Part shown: piece by piece, positions 1-11,967 of the stretch
Layout: every line of letters starts with the position of its first letter
Numbering within the stretch: position 1 is the stretch's first letter
DNA from: Sclerodactyla briareus
Lineage: Eukaryota; Echinodermata; Holothuroidea; Dendrochirotida; Sclerodactylidae
Direction: 5' to 3'
DNA length: 64,000 nt
Assembly: GCA_026419785.1 (NCBI GenBank)
Contig: JAODTK010001111.1
Coordinates: forward strand, 1 to 64,000
The notes under the pieces: generated by a model
The model's database searches: none
Told to the model about the DNA's origin: nothing
Seen by the model: the letters and a program-made list of their open reading frames with translations, nothing else
Program-made: the position numbers and the translations under genes

Positions 1-660
1 GGTTAATTAAACATTTCCTGTACCCTGACGCAATCGCTTGCGGTCATGAGACACTTGAAAATGACCCACTTTGCTAACACTCTCTACATAATCAGTAAAA
101 TGACCCACCCCAGAGTTAGCTTTGTGACTGACCACTTAGATGATGTGACTTGCACATGCACTCACACTTGACTGACCCTGCCTAGAGTATTTGAGGTGCG
201 TCACACAGTCGATAGGTGCACCCAACACACCACCCCTCCTTCTAACATAGTTTTTCTTTAGGGTTTGAATCCAAAGTCACTGGTACCCGCGCACCAAAGC
301 CAATAGTCCCAGCCATTTTTTTGGAGAGTCCCACTTGAACAATTATGTTTATGCAAAATAAGAAAAGAGTTTTCTGAGAGACATAGGCCTGAACATTAAT
401 ATGCAAACGGCTTTATTCAGTTACAATGTACATATTCTCACACAAACTGCATGCTTATACTGTAACTATTGTTTACGTTATGTTGTTTGCTTACTTTTCA
501 AAATTGGCGACCATAGAGACGTTTTCAATAAAAATACATCTCTAGGTTCTGACCTATTGTTTCAATACATAAGTCGGAACATCGGAGGTCGGAACATAGG
601 AAGGTCGGACAAGGGGGGTTAACGAGTCTGGGAAGTAGCCGCAAAATCCACATACAAACT
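1..660. other. Unassigned sequence
   Basis: AT-rich sequence with no exon, TE end or RNA gene that I can recognise. It should belong to the GRAF-like gene downstream of exon E (intron) or to flanking DNA. A GGGTTTGAATCC string at about 261-272 looks like a pol III B box, but no A box is seen upstream. Confidence 0.4.
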
Positions 661-1416
661 AGACAGGTGTAGGCGGGAAAAATACCGCCCACGTGTATAT
701 CCCCGCTTTTTGAGTAATCCTAAGGGAGAAGTATCTACTCTAACAAACCCCCTCAAAGACCCCCATTTTGGTCAAACCCAAGATAAACTTCATACACCCA
801 GTTTTGTTATATCATCCATGGAGGTTAATAGGAGGCACAATGATTTATATGCAAATTTGGACCCCTATGTGCTTTGAAACTGACTTTTACACATGTAGCC
901 CCCATCCAACCAAGTTTCTCAAATCTGACAACAAGTTGGAAAACTCCACAAACTTTCGCAAATTCGACTTCCGATAACCTTCAACTTGATCTTCCCATTT
1001 TGGGGGATCAACTATAGTCCTTACCAATCAAGTTTTCATTCAAATCTGACTAAGTTTGGAATCATTTTGCAAAATTTGCAAATTGACCTCTGAATGGACC
1101 TTTAAATGACCCTCCACACTTTTCGAGATCAACTAAAGTCCCTACCCACCAAGTTTCGTTCAAATCCGTCCAACTTGAAAATTTCGCTTAAATTATTCAA
1201 ATTATGGCCCCCAGCATTGCAGCGATGCCCCTTTGAACTCATCTGAGATTCACTAGGTCTGGACATGTGTACCAAGTTTCGGTCAATCGGGTAAAGCGTT
1301 AAGGAGTATTGCGCTAAACGACCTAAAGTTTCCGGCACAGCGGATCCTGGCCGGCGGCCGGCTACACCCCAAAAACCATAATATCCCGGACCATTACAGT
1401 GTCGCGGGGATATAAT
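661..1416 (+). mobile_element. Helentron/HINE-like non-autonomous element, copy 1
   Basis: The left end has an imperfect palindrome (GGCGGG..CCGCCC, 672-690) followed by GTGTATATCCCCGC. The right end (1381-1416) is a hairpin of ATATCCCGG and CGCGGGGATAT around TTACAGTG. Between them lie three spaced monomers with TGCAAATTTGACC, CACCAAGTTTCGTTCAAATCC and TGACCTTTAAATGACC motifs. The closest relative in the window is the copy at 41583-42350, which is collinear end to end. No protein is encoded. The structure (left short inverted-repeat motif, internal tandem monomers, right hairpin) resembles HINE/DINE-type Helentron derivatives; this class is inferred. Confidence 0.7.
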
Positions 1417-2084
1417 AATCATTGCAAGCTGGGTCACTCACATATGCGCAAACCTCTCTTTCTTCCCGCTACTCCTGACCGCGCACCTACCCCGTTTCAT
1501 TTACCACAGGTATGCAAGACCTAATTGTTCTGTTGCTACTACAGGCGACCCCCCCCTCAGTTGTCTGCCGGGATTACGCGATCCGTGTTTTACATATTAG
1601 TCACAATGCGAACAATTACGAGGCATTTAATGAGTTGCTTTAAGATTCTGTTCTAGACATTTGACAGAAACACCCCATACAATCAGTGACCAATTCAATC
1701 ACATAGGGGACGATTATTGACAATGTCTACCATTATAAGTTTTGGAATGTGACTAGATGCCGAAATTATGCAATTAGAAAAGAATCAACATTTTGTTGAC
1801 AACATTATCAGTTCTTCACTTATTCAGGACCCAGTGTGAACCACACTTAATACATTTCATGGGGAATCAAACAAACTGAAACATGGAATGAATGAAGCAC
1901 TTTATACACAATGCAAACCCCTAGTGACTGATTCAATGTAACATTTTGGCGAGACTAAAGGTTTAGACCACAGCTCATAGTGAAAACTGCGTCTTATCTA
2001 ATACGTTGTCGTTATATCCTCAGTGTCACCCCCCACCCCCCCCCCCCCCCCCCCCGCCCCCTCCGGCTATCTCACACACCAGAG
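1417..2084. repeat. Unassigned sequence with a poly-C tract
   Basis: Nothing is recognised except a C-rich tract of about 26 nt at 2029-2056, just before the composite repeat array. The proline/glycine ORFs here are products of the homopolymer. Confidence 0.6.
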
Positions 2085-4880
2085 CTACTGCAGGTGTAAC
2101 CTGACAAGTGACCATGGTCCTCTTGGAACAGAGTTCAGGCAAACAAAAATCGATTTGACCCCTACTGACCTTGATGACTTCAATGACATGGCGGTTTTTA
2201 TAAAAAACGTTACTCTCCATGTGATGCATCTACTCCTAGAAGCAAATTGCATGCCAATGAACACGCCAATGTTATTGCGAAAAGTATTATAAAATAAACT
2301 GGACATTTACCTACCAAAGTAAGTAACCGATCGAAGCGGGAGTGGGATTCCTCCATAAAGCACACAAAGGGCTATAAGATCCAAAAATAACCGTTTCTAT
2401 TTTTTTGCCCGTCACTCCTTAAATAGCACTTTATCCCAGACTCACCTTTAAACCACATGACCACCCGACAGAGGTCAAAATGAGGTCGGGTCACACACAT
2501 GCAGGTCAACAATTATATCACAATGGGAACCTGCCAGCTTCACAGATATTCAATTCTCTGAGTATGGCCAGAAAACAGTTGTTGAACCCTAAGTGACCTG
2601 ATGACATGGCAGTTTTATGAAAATTGTTAAACTCTCCAGTGATACATCCACTCCTAGCCTAGGAGCATTTTGCATTCTGATGGAACATGCCCAGTGCTAT
2701 TGTCAAAAAGTACTAAACTCACTTTTTGACCCCTACTTGACCTGTGATGGACCTTCAATGACATGGCGGCTCTTATAAAAATTGTTATTCATCCCAGCTG
2801 ATTGCATTCCACTCCTAGTCGCATATTGCATTCCAATGAACACGCCCCAATGTTATTGCGAAAAGATTATTTCAATTTTAAACATGACCCCTTGTAATAC
2901 CAAAGTATGCGTCGATCGAAGCGGGAGTTGGTTTCCTCCATGAAGCAAACAAAGTCTTATCAAATCCAAAAAATAACAGGTTCTATTTTCTATGCACGTA
3001 ACTCCTTAAATAAGCATATTATCAGACTAACCTTAACAAATGACCACCCGACAGAGGTCAAAGTGAGGTCACAGGTCACACACATGCAGGTCAACAATGA
3101 TATCACAATGGTGAACCTTCCAGCCTTTCACGATTATCAATTCTCCGATCTTCCAGCCTTCACAGAGATTCAATTATCCGATAGGCTAGAAAACAGTTTT
3201 TGAACCCCTAAGTGCTGGAATGCTTATGAATGGCAGTTTTATGAAAATTGGAACTCTCCATGTGATTACTCCACTCCTAGAGCATTTTGCATTCTGAGAA
3301 CATGCCCATTGCCTATGCCATAAAAAGTACTAAAATCAGTTTTGACCCCACGGACATTTCATGACATTTCAATGACTTGGAGGTTTTTATAAAAATTGTG
3401 ACTTTCTCCATGTTGAGCATTCCACTCTAGAAGCATATGGCATGCCAATTGACACGCCAATGTATTGCTAAAAGAATTAAATTAAAAATTTGACCCCTTG
3501 TAAATACAAAAAGTATGGTCCGATCGAAGCGGGAGTTGTTCCCTCCATAAGCACACAAAGGCTGATCACATCTCCAAAAATAACAAGTTTCTATTTTTTT
3601 GCCCGTAATCCTAAAAATAAGCACATTTATCAAGATTCTACCTTTAACACATGACAACCCGGCAGAGGTCAAATTCAGTCAGAGGTCACACACATGAGGT
3701 CAACAAATAATCACAAGGTGAACCATCCAGCCTTCGAAGATATTCAATTTTCCGATAAAAGCCAAAAAACGTTTTTGACCCCTAAGTGACCCCGAAGACC
3801 TTCAATGAATAATGACAGGTTTTATGAGAATTGTCTCTCATGTGATACAATCACTCCTAGGAGCATTTGGCAATCTGATGAACACACCAGTGCTATTGCC
3901 GAAAAAGTCTAAAATAGTTTTTGACCCCTAAGTGCCTTTAATGGACCTTCAATGACATGGCGGCTTTTATGAAAATTGTAACTTCCATGTGATTGCATAC
4001 ACTCCTGGAAGAATATGCATTCCAATGAACATTGTCCCATGTTATTGCGAAAAAAAGTATTAAATCATCATTTGACTGATCAGGACGACTAATAGCAAAT
4101 TAGTCCCAAAAATTTAACCCAGTGATCTTGATGCTATTGCATAAGTTTATCAGGACTGGTAGTAGGTCCCTATTCAAAAGTTTCTTCAAAATCCTAACGT
4201 TAGGAAAAAATAATTGCATAATTATTCTAATTATGATAACGAATATGTTAATTGAACACCCACAATAATGAGCCTTCAGTGATTTCAACGCATGATAAAT
4301 TATCGGGACAGTTAGAGGTCCCTACTCACCAAGTTTTGGGAGTTCCAACAAAGTTTATAAATTTGCCTAATTGCTAATTGGGCCAATATTATGCAAATGC
4401 ATGCAAGATGACCTCCAGTGACCTCGGCGACATTGGGAAAATTCATCTGCACTTATAGTTGGCCCTATTCACCAAGTTTCATGAAAATCCAACGAAGTTG
4501 TTTGAATATCACATACATTATGCTATATTAGGCTACTGGCCAAATAAAATGCAAATCGGACCTCGGATGACCTGAAATTGTCGCCATGTTTTCGGCTCCA
4601 ACAACTACCCAACACCACCAGTGTGTGTTAAATACAAGAACTTGAAAATTTGTGAAAAACCTGCAAAATAGAGGGCAACAAATTCACGATATAGCCCATT
4701 TTCGAACTATCTGAGACTTAATCATCGGACTGTGTACCAAGTTTTGGGTCAATCGGATAAACTGTTAAAGAATGAGAACGCTAACGCCCAAAGTTTACGG
4801 CGGCGCGGCGGAGGCCAGCGCGGTGGGCACAGGGCCCAAAACCATAATACCGAACACTTTACAGTGAGGGATAAATTAGA
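2085..4880 (+). mobile_element. Helentron/HINE-like element, copy 2, with about 600-bp tandem units; left end missing
   Basis: Three or more units of about 600 bp run in tandem. Each has a segment of about 300 bp (from ACCCCTTGTAACTACC through GATCGAAGCGGGAGTTG to the AGGTCA cluster) and two related segments of about 150 bp (TGACC..ATGACATGGCGG..CCACTCCTAG..GCATT). Unit starts are near 2293, 2885 and 3485. After 4070 comes the common tail, ending in a degenerate right hairpin (4841-4875). The left palindrome is absent, so the copy is truncated on the left. Units differ by many single-base indels. No coding capacity is visible. Confidence 0.75.
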
Positions 4881-4885
4881 AAATA

Positions 4886-7378
4886 GTCGGGGCGGGTAAC
4901 CCGCCAGAAGTATATATCCCCGCATCTAGTTATTCCAGACATTTGGTGAACATGAAACTGGACAATCTTCGTAGAAAGAAGACATTATAGACTTGTGAAG
5001 CGGACAACGTGTACAGGTATATGGGTCATTCCATGAATAGAACCGAAGGGGCCACCTTATGACATGATATTTCGGCCCAAATCAGGTTTTAATCCATTGC
5101 TCAATCAATTTCTACTCAAGACGGACTTTCTTGTGTGATTGGTATTCCACTGATCAAACAGTACTATTTGGCATTGAAAATATTATAGACAACATCCACA
5201 GGTCTAATAAATTGGATAATAAGGGTTTTCATATGGAAAGGGACACCAAAGTATAAACATTAATCAACCCCACCACAAGCTTTTATTGTTTTATGAATTG
5301 ATCTAATTATTTGTCAATTTCTGAAAGGGGTATTAAACAAATTCTTAATTTCATTGTAGTTCAGGTTGTTAGGCCATAAGAAGCATATTAGGCCTTAAAT
5401 GAACTTGTTAATTTCGAGGCACCCTACAGCCCCGGACAGGTGCGTCCTTAAAAAGACATTTATTAAAAGATTCGACCTTTAACCACATGACCACCCGACG
5501 AGGTTTAAAATCAGGTCAGAGGTCACACAAATGCAGGTCAACACTTATCTCACAATGGGAACCACCAGCCTCGCAGTCTTCATCTCCTATTATAGCCAAA
5601 AAACCTTTTTGACCCATAAGTGACCTCGCATAGAACCTTTCATGATATGACAGTTTTTATGATATTGTTACTCTCCATGTGATACTTCAACTCTTAGTAG
5701 CTTTGCAGTCTGATTAACACACCCAGTGCATTGCCGAAAAAGTACTAAACTCAGTTTTTTACCCTAAGTGAGCCTTTACTGACCTTCACCAATGACAGGG
5801 CGGTTATTTTGAAATTTGTTACATTCCATGTGATGCATCCACTCCTAAGCATATTGCATTCCCATGAACATGTTCATGTTCATTGCGAAGAGGAATAAAA
5901 TTGAACTTTGACCCTTGTAACTACGCAAAGTAGTGTCCGTATCGAAGCGGGAGTTGTTCCCTCCCCTCCATAAGCACACAAAATCTCTACACTCCAAAAA
6001 TAACCATTTCTATTTTTTTGCCCGTAACTCCTTAAATACGCACATTTATTCAGATTCGACGTTACCACATGACCAGCCGACAGATGTCAAATTCAGGTCA
6101 GAAGGTCACACACAATGCGGTCACAATTATAATCACAATGTGACCATCCAAGCCTCTCGCAGATCTTCAATTTTCCGATTTTCGCCAAAAAACAGTTTTT
6201 GACCCCCTAATTGACCCGATGACCTTCAATCATATGACAGTTTTTAATGAGATTGGTATTCTCCATGTGAACATCCCTCCTAGGAGCAATTTGGCCATCA
6301 TTATGACACCAAGCCCAGTGGCTATTTCCGAAAAACTACTGACAAATCATTTTTGACCCCTAATTGACTTTAATGACCTTCAATGACATGGCGGCTTTAT
6401 GAAAATTTTCCACTCCATGTGATGCACCACTCCTAAAGCATATACATTGCAATTCCAATGAACAATGTCCCATGTTTTATGCGAAAAAAGTATTAAACTC
6501 ATCATTTTTGACTGATCCGGCCACTAATATGCCAATTAGTCCCACAATTACCCTCAGTGATCCTGATGCTATTGAATAAGTTTATCAGGACTGGTAGTAG
6601 GCTCCTATTCACAAAGTTTGCGTCAAAATCCCCAAAAGTTTAGAAAATAATTGGCAGTATTATTCTAATTAGGTTCTAAACGAATATGTACATTAAACAC
6701 ATATAATGAACTTCAGTGATTTCAACGAATTGAATAAATTATCGGGACTGTTTAGAAGGTACCTTACTCACCAAGTTTCGTTGAGAATCAACCAAGTTTA
6801 TTTATAAATTGCCTAATTGCTATTGGGCCAACTATTATTGCAATTAGTCATGCAAGATGATCTTCAGTGACCTCGGCCACATTAGGAAAATTCATCGGCA
6901 TCGATAGTTGGCCCTATTCACCAAGTTCTATGAGAATCCAACGAAGTTTGAAATATAACAATTAAGTATGCTATAATAGGATACTGGCCAAAGAAATGCA
7001 AAACTTGACCTCGGATGACCTTGAAATTGTCGCATGTTTTTCTCGGCTTCAACAACTACCACACAACCACCACGTTTCGTGTAAATCCACAACTTGAAAA
7101 TTTTGCGAAAAACTGCAAATAGAGGGCAACAAAATATAACGATATAGCCCATTTAGAAACTTATCCGAGACTTTACTCATACGGACATGTCGTACAAGTT
7201 TGGGTCAATCGGAATAAAGTGTTAAAGAAGGAGAGCGCTAACGCCTACCGTTTCCGGCGGCGGCGGCGGAAGAGGGTGGAGGAGACGACGGCACGGCGGA
7301 GACGGGAGGACGGCCAATGGACACGCGTCAAACAATAATATCCCCGAACATATCAGTGTTGCGGGGATGGGATATTAA
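4886..7378 (+). mobile_element. Helentron/HINE-like element, copy 3, both ends present
   Basis: The left end is a near-perfect palindrome GGCGGGTAACCCGCC (4891-4905) followed by TATATATCCCCGC. The right end is a hairpin of ATATCCCCG and CGGGGATGGGATAT (about 7337-7375) around CAGTGTT. It abuts copy 2, so two copies lie head to tail. It contains about 1.5 of the 600-bp units (5440-6510) and the full tail (6510-7335) with TGCAAATT, CCAAGTTT and GGCGGCGGCGG motifs. Compared with the minus-strand copy at 45970-48080 it has about 363 extra bases (5035-5397) between GGGTCATTCCAT and ACTTGTTAATTT. Confidence 0.75.
5035..5397. other. Extra segment inside copy 3 (insertion, or deletion in the sister copy)
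   Basis: The flanks GGGTCATTCCAT and ACTTGTTAATTT are separated by only about four bases in the copy at 45970-48080, but by about 363 bases here. The segment is AT-rich, has no ORF or obvious terminal repeats and resembles nothing else in the window. Whether it was gained here or lost there cannot be decided from two copies. Confidence 0.55.
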
Positions 7379-7637
7379 TTATAACTCAGAAAGACATAGC
7401 ATGCAATTCCCGCGAAAAATGCCGGGCAAATACTGTAGGATATATTGGTGTGGGCATGATTGCGTGCTCGGGGAAGAGGGTTGCTGGCGAATATTAGAGA
7501 CGTATTGTGGTGCGGGAGATGTTCAACACATGTGCGTCCCAGGGACGCGGTCTGAATTCTTGGGTGTCCCTGGGAAGATCCGGGCTGTAGGGCCCCCCCG
7601 GAATCCAGGTTAACAGAAACCTGTTCTAAGTACTAAC
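7379..7637. other. Unassigned sequence
   Basis: Sequence between copy 3 and exon E. The plus-strand ORF at 7317-7613 starts inside the element end and has no recognisable domain; I treat it as chance. Confidence 0.4.
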
Positions 7638-7697
7638 CTCCTCATCTTATGCATCAGTAGTTCTCCTTCAGCTATGGTGTTTCAAAGCCAGCTTGAT
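7638..7697 (-). CDS. ARHGAP26-like: Exon E (candidate): end of BAR domain of GRAF-like RhoGAP, frame broken
   Basis: A 60-nt minus-strand segment lies between a plausible acceptor (CCTCTGTTCACAG, AG at 7698-7699) and a plausible donor (GAG then GTTAGT, GT at 7636-7637). One frame gives AEGELLMHKMRR and another gives GFET just before it. Together they resemble NTRNRFEGTRSEVESLMKKM of human GRAF, the stretch joining BAR and PH domains. Two single-base losses are needed to put the whole segment in one frame. Like exon A it keeps splice sites and spacing but not its frame, which fits local sequence error. It is short and the match is moderate, so chance similarity is possible. The preceding family exon (LLAFLQGLFTFYHHGY region) was not found between 7.7 and 16.5 kb. 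Confidence 0.45.
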
Positions 7698-9903
7698 CTG
7701 TGAACAGAGGAAAATATATATTTAGCATTTCACATTCTTTCTTCAGGCAAGTTTGTCACATGTAGGTTCAGGGCAGAATGATTGCTTTCCGGTACAACAG
7801 CAGTAGGTCAAGCCATGGAGATAAAAAAAAGAAGAGGTTGGTTAAGGATGAATTAATTATGCCCCTTGCACACCTACGATAAGGGGTGACTGTGTGTGCT
7901 TCTTGCCTGTGGGTGGGGTGGGTGATGTGGTTCATTCACGGGGACTTGGATTGCAGCAAATTACCTTGATACTCAACACTGATGTGAAGTAGGCTATTTC
8001 TTCATGTACCGGGGGCTGTCAATCTCAATTGAAAAGTTCTAACGGTTCATCTTGATTTTTGCGGGTTTTTTGTTTTTTTAACATGAAACTAGGTGATCCC
8101 ATATCAAATACTACCCCGGCCACAATCCTTTGTATTAATTGAAGGAGAATATTGCCCCATGTTTATCAGAACTGTGTCACGAGTTGGTGACATATTATTG
8201 TGAGCGTGTGTGACATATATAGCCGCTATGCGCGATAATCTAAAACGTTTTTCGCTCAGACATCATGCAAACAGCGGGTGGCGGCCCTTGTCGCACGTTG
8301 ATACAAGATGACAATGACACTTTAAAGGCTGTCGCTTAGTGTGGCAATATGGAAGCATTGGGGTTGTGGGGGTTCCCCCCCCCTCGTATCCAGATTTTTA
8401 CGTTGGTGTTCGGGTTGTTGGGGGGGGGTTAGACGCACATATCTTGGGACGGTGGCCTGTGTGGTTCATGCATGATATATTATTTGGTACGGGTGGGATA
8501 TACCATTCCACTTCAGCAAGTCTGGTTATGCCTTCACTCTCTGAAAAACCAGTATCGAAATTGGAAAGTTTAGACTTAAGAATACTACAAGAAAGGTCAT
8601 ATTTGCCCATTGTAAGGTATAGGAAAACAATCACTATAGAATCTTGCAATAGAAATTTTTCTTGTTCGTAGGCGTGATGTCTTGGTTTGCCGTTATTCCT
8701 GGTAAACGGAGAAAAGATTGCCTGTGCAATTAATGGTCATTTCGTATTTGAGAGAGAAATCATAACCTTTTGTGATAATCAAATGAACATAGTATATAAG
8801 TGTGGTGGTCTTGTGATAATCCTAGTGAAAGAAGAGCCTCTAACATAGTCAACTAAAGGGTTCGATGTTATGAATCGGTACCTGCTCTACCCATCAATAT
8901 GGGGCATCCATGAGTCTAGGGGCCTCTGTCGATAAGTTGCTAACAACTGTGGCCATGCACTTCCCCTGACGTTCTTGCCCTCACAGATAGATCAAAACTT
9001 CAAATCATCATTCAATTTCTTCTGGAAGTTGGCGGCATACAGGCGGCCACACAAACATAGTCCCAAACTTTATCGCCTTTCTTCATTAATTGGCCGGGGG
9101 TCTGCAGTGTAAACATCCATGTGTTTGTTCGCCACTGCTGTGAGGGGGGTCGGGGGCGTCTGGTATGCTAATCTTTGATTGTACCTGTTTGACGGGGCGC
9201 CCCGAGGGGGGGGGGCTGTCAAGCTCCTCTCAATCCCCAGGGGGCCGGGCCCGCTTTGGTGTCCTTTCAGATAGAAAGTGGGGTTAGCGAGGCGGGTGGG
9301 CCACAATAGGCTACCTGTAATTACCCATGACCCAAATTTGTTGCTCTGAGCTAATAACCCTGAACCCTAAGAGTAACTTTCACTTCCAAATAAAACATAG
9401 TGGTGTCTAAACAGGAACTTACAACGCAACTCATGACCAGTTTAGGTTGAATATCTAACCTATCAGTTGTTTCCAATGGCATTACATTGGGCAGTTCAGC
9501 GGCCAGTAAACTGCCCACTTTCCGCTATAGAAGTACCTAGAATCATGCAACGTTGTGAAGCCCTTCCACGCGATCCTGTCTTCATTGTTACCACCAAATG
9601 TGACTTATTCGATAGAAGGGGGGGAGAGAGGGGGGGGGGGGGGAGGGTATTTTTACGCAGGACAGAGGCATACTTCATAGCAATTAAACTGTTACTGTTA
9701 CTACCTTACTGCCTAACACACACATGCATTCTACAAAATCCTCAAGTTGCAACATAACCTTGTCTGTCTGTCTGTTCCGTAAAGTGTTGGAGGAGGATAG
9801 GTCACTGTTTGAAACTTGATGGTTGGGTATCAACAACGTCCATAATTTCCCCTGCCTACCGCACTCATCCAGTTCCACTAGCCTATTTAGTGGTGTTATT
9901 ACG

Positions 9904-9904
<1 letters not shown>
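7698..9904. other. Intronic sequence, no recognised content
   Basis: Inside the D-E intron of the GRAF-like gene. Short G-rich runs occur near 8418-8428, 9207-9217 and 9619-9645. No exon of the family (FLQGLFTFYHHGY segment expected here) and no TE end was recognised. Confidence 0.4.
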
Positions 9905-9953
<49 letters not shown>

Positions 9954-10057
9954 GGGGGGGGGGGGCGGGGGGGGGGGGAGGGGGGGGGGGGGGTTGGGGG
10001 GGGGAAGGGGGGGGGGCGTGTGGGGTGGGGGGGGGGGGGGGGGGGGGGGGTGGGGGT

Positions 10058-10100
<43 letters not shown>
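9905..10100 (+). repeat. Extreme G-tract, about 190 nt
   Basis: Almost uninterrupted guanine for about 190 nt, broken only by isolated T, C, A and one AA. On the gene's sense strand it is a C-tract. All poly-Gly and poly-Pro ORFs here come from it. It has strong potential for G-quadruplexes, and its true length is likely uncertain in any assembly. Confidence 0.95.
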
Positions 10101-11355
10101 GGGACACAACAGGCGCCATACATGTTGAGCAGCTAAAACTACTCAGGAGGTGGCCAATTCCGCTTTCCCATGCTCACCCATATAGTTAATCGGGAGAACC
10201 TCGGTCTACCTCCACAGGGGATGGACTTTCTATACACAATAGGATCCTATGTTATGTGTAGTGCGCACTATAACACCCGACAGCCACATGTTGCCCTACC
10301 TAACTATTCACCTATGTGCAGCTGTGTCCACAACCCTGATTACCCAAACTAGGGCGTAGAAGCCACAAATTTCCTTCCTTCCCCCCCTGTGCTACTGCTA
10401 CGTCTTTACCAATTTGGGGATTTTTTTCTTAGACACAATCGTGTCATACGAGCCACACCCACGTGTTGCACGCCGTGCCCCAATTTGGAGTCAATAAATG
10501 TTGCAATTCCCGGATGGTTTACTATTCCAGGAGGCAGTGAGATTTAGGCTGGCAACACATTTGATACAGCAAACATATGTACACAACTCAATTATCTATT
10601 GCACCATGTTTCAGTGTCTCATATAGTTGTCAGTTGTCACAAACAGGGGGCAAACAACATATCATGCTGTTTAAACAGGCCAACTGCTGATAGGCTTGGG
10701 TTATACAAATTGTCTCGTCTTACATAAAGCCTATGAATGGTGAATTCTCTGCTTCCTTTGTATGTCTAAGTCATGGGCGAACAATCCTGGAAGGGGGGGG
10801 GGGGGGCAGGGGGGGCAGGGAGGGGGAAGGGAACATGTCCCCCCTCCCGATTTTAAGGTTGATTCTGCACAAATTCTTCCAGCAGCAAGGTCATGTCCCC
10901 CTCCCCCCAACGATTGATCTTGACTTGCCTACGGCATCAGTAGTGAACAGCAAAACCGTCTTGTAAGGTTGTTCAAATTATTTCAAAATGAGATTCCTGT
11001 GACCTATTTAATTACTGCTATCAATATCCAGTGTTGCCTCCAACATCAACTGATAACAGGGACATGAGTGTCTCAAAACACCCCCCCCCCATTAATAATG
11101 GGACTGGGCCGGTTGCCTGTGAGAGTCTAAACTAACACTCAACAGTTGCTTGGAACTTACACAGATGAAGAGTGCGTATTCCATAATCTCAATTCTCAAA
11201 ATGTATAGTTTTAGCTCACCCCGTTCTGGTGTTAATTACATTCAAACAGGCAACTCCCAGCGTGTAATGCCCCAAAGCCCCTGTTGTGGAAATTTATGGG
11301 TGATGCGCTTACGTTCTACCACTAACCTGTGCAGTATGCCACCTACAAGCTAGCT
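10101..11355. other. Intronic sequence, no recognised content
   Basis: D-E intron. A G-rich stretch at 10792-10830 and a C-run near 11080-11090 are the only notable features. No exon or TE end recognised. Confidence 0.4.
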
Positions 11356-11486
11356 AGATCTGGCATAATTGTACGGCCCGAGGTGGGCACCTTCGCCATT
11401 CCAAATTCTGGCTGAAAAAAAAAAAACTTCACCAGAAATTTGGAATGGTGAAAATGGCCACCTCCGGCCGTCCAACTATGCCGATC
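11356..11486. mobile_element. Foldback element, about 55-bp arms
   Basis: Left arm 11356-11412 (AGATCTGGCATAATTG.. to ..CCATTCCAAATTCTGG) is the inverted copy of right arm 11432-11486, with roughly 85-90% identity. The arms are separated by about 19 nt containing an A12 run. There is no coding content. It fits a MITE-like foldback or a hairpin from a duplicated TIR. Confidence 0.7.
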
Positions 11487-11551
11487 TGTGTGACTAGTAG
11501 GGGCGTACAATACTGCCAGAATCTAGCTAAGCTGGTAGGTGCATACTGCAT

Positions 11552-11582
11552 TTGGCAACTTATCTGCCTGATAAGTTGCCAA
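11552..11582. repeat. Perfect 13-bp hairpin
   Basis: TTGGCAACTTATC (11552-11564) and GATAAGTTGCCAA (11570-11582) are exact complements around a 5-nt loop. No downstream T-run or RNA gene context supports a terminator or ncRNA. Confidence 0.6.
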
Positions 11583-11967
11583 GGCTCACTTGGGAGGGCT
11601 CACTTTGCATACCAAAATAAATGAGTGGCAACCCATGGCAATGACAAGGGCAGATTGGGGGCAATCAACCCAGAAACTGGTGAATCGGTCTCTGCGGAGA
11701 AAGTCCAGGAAAATTTGGACAGGATCATTCATACTCATTCTGCATTTTAGCTGCAAATCTGTCATGTATGGTTTGAATTCAGCAGAGACTTCATGACCTG
11801 AAAATACAACGCACAGCAAAGATTATGGATACACTGAACAGCAATTTCTCAATCTCTCAGCATCCATTGTCCAATATCTACAGTCAAAACTGTGATTTTA
11901 TGACAAAAATTAATGTAATTGAAATTTGATGTGAGGCTGGTCAGGACCACTGAGGACTACAGAGCTG

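Noticed and set aside
261-272. Pol III B-box-like GGGTTTGAATCC as a tRNA gene or SINE
   Set aside because: No A box or cloverleaf upstream.
7317-7613. 98-codon plus-strand ORF
   Set aside because: Starts inside the right end of a repeat element and has no domain.
9684-10189. Poly-Gly and poly-Pro ORFs on both strands
   Set aside because: They are translations of the G homopolymer and its complement; no sequence outside the tract supports coding.
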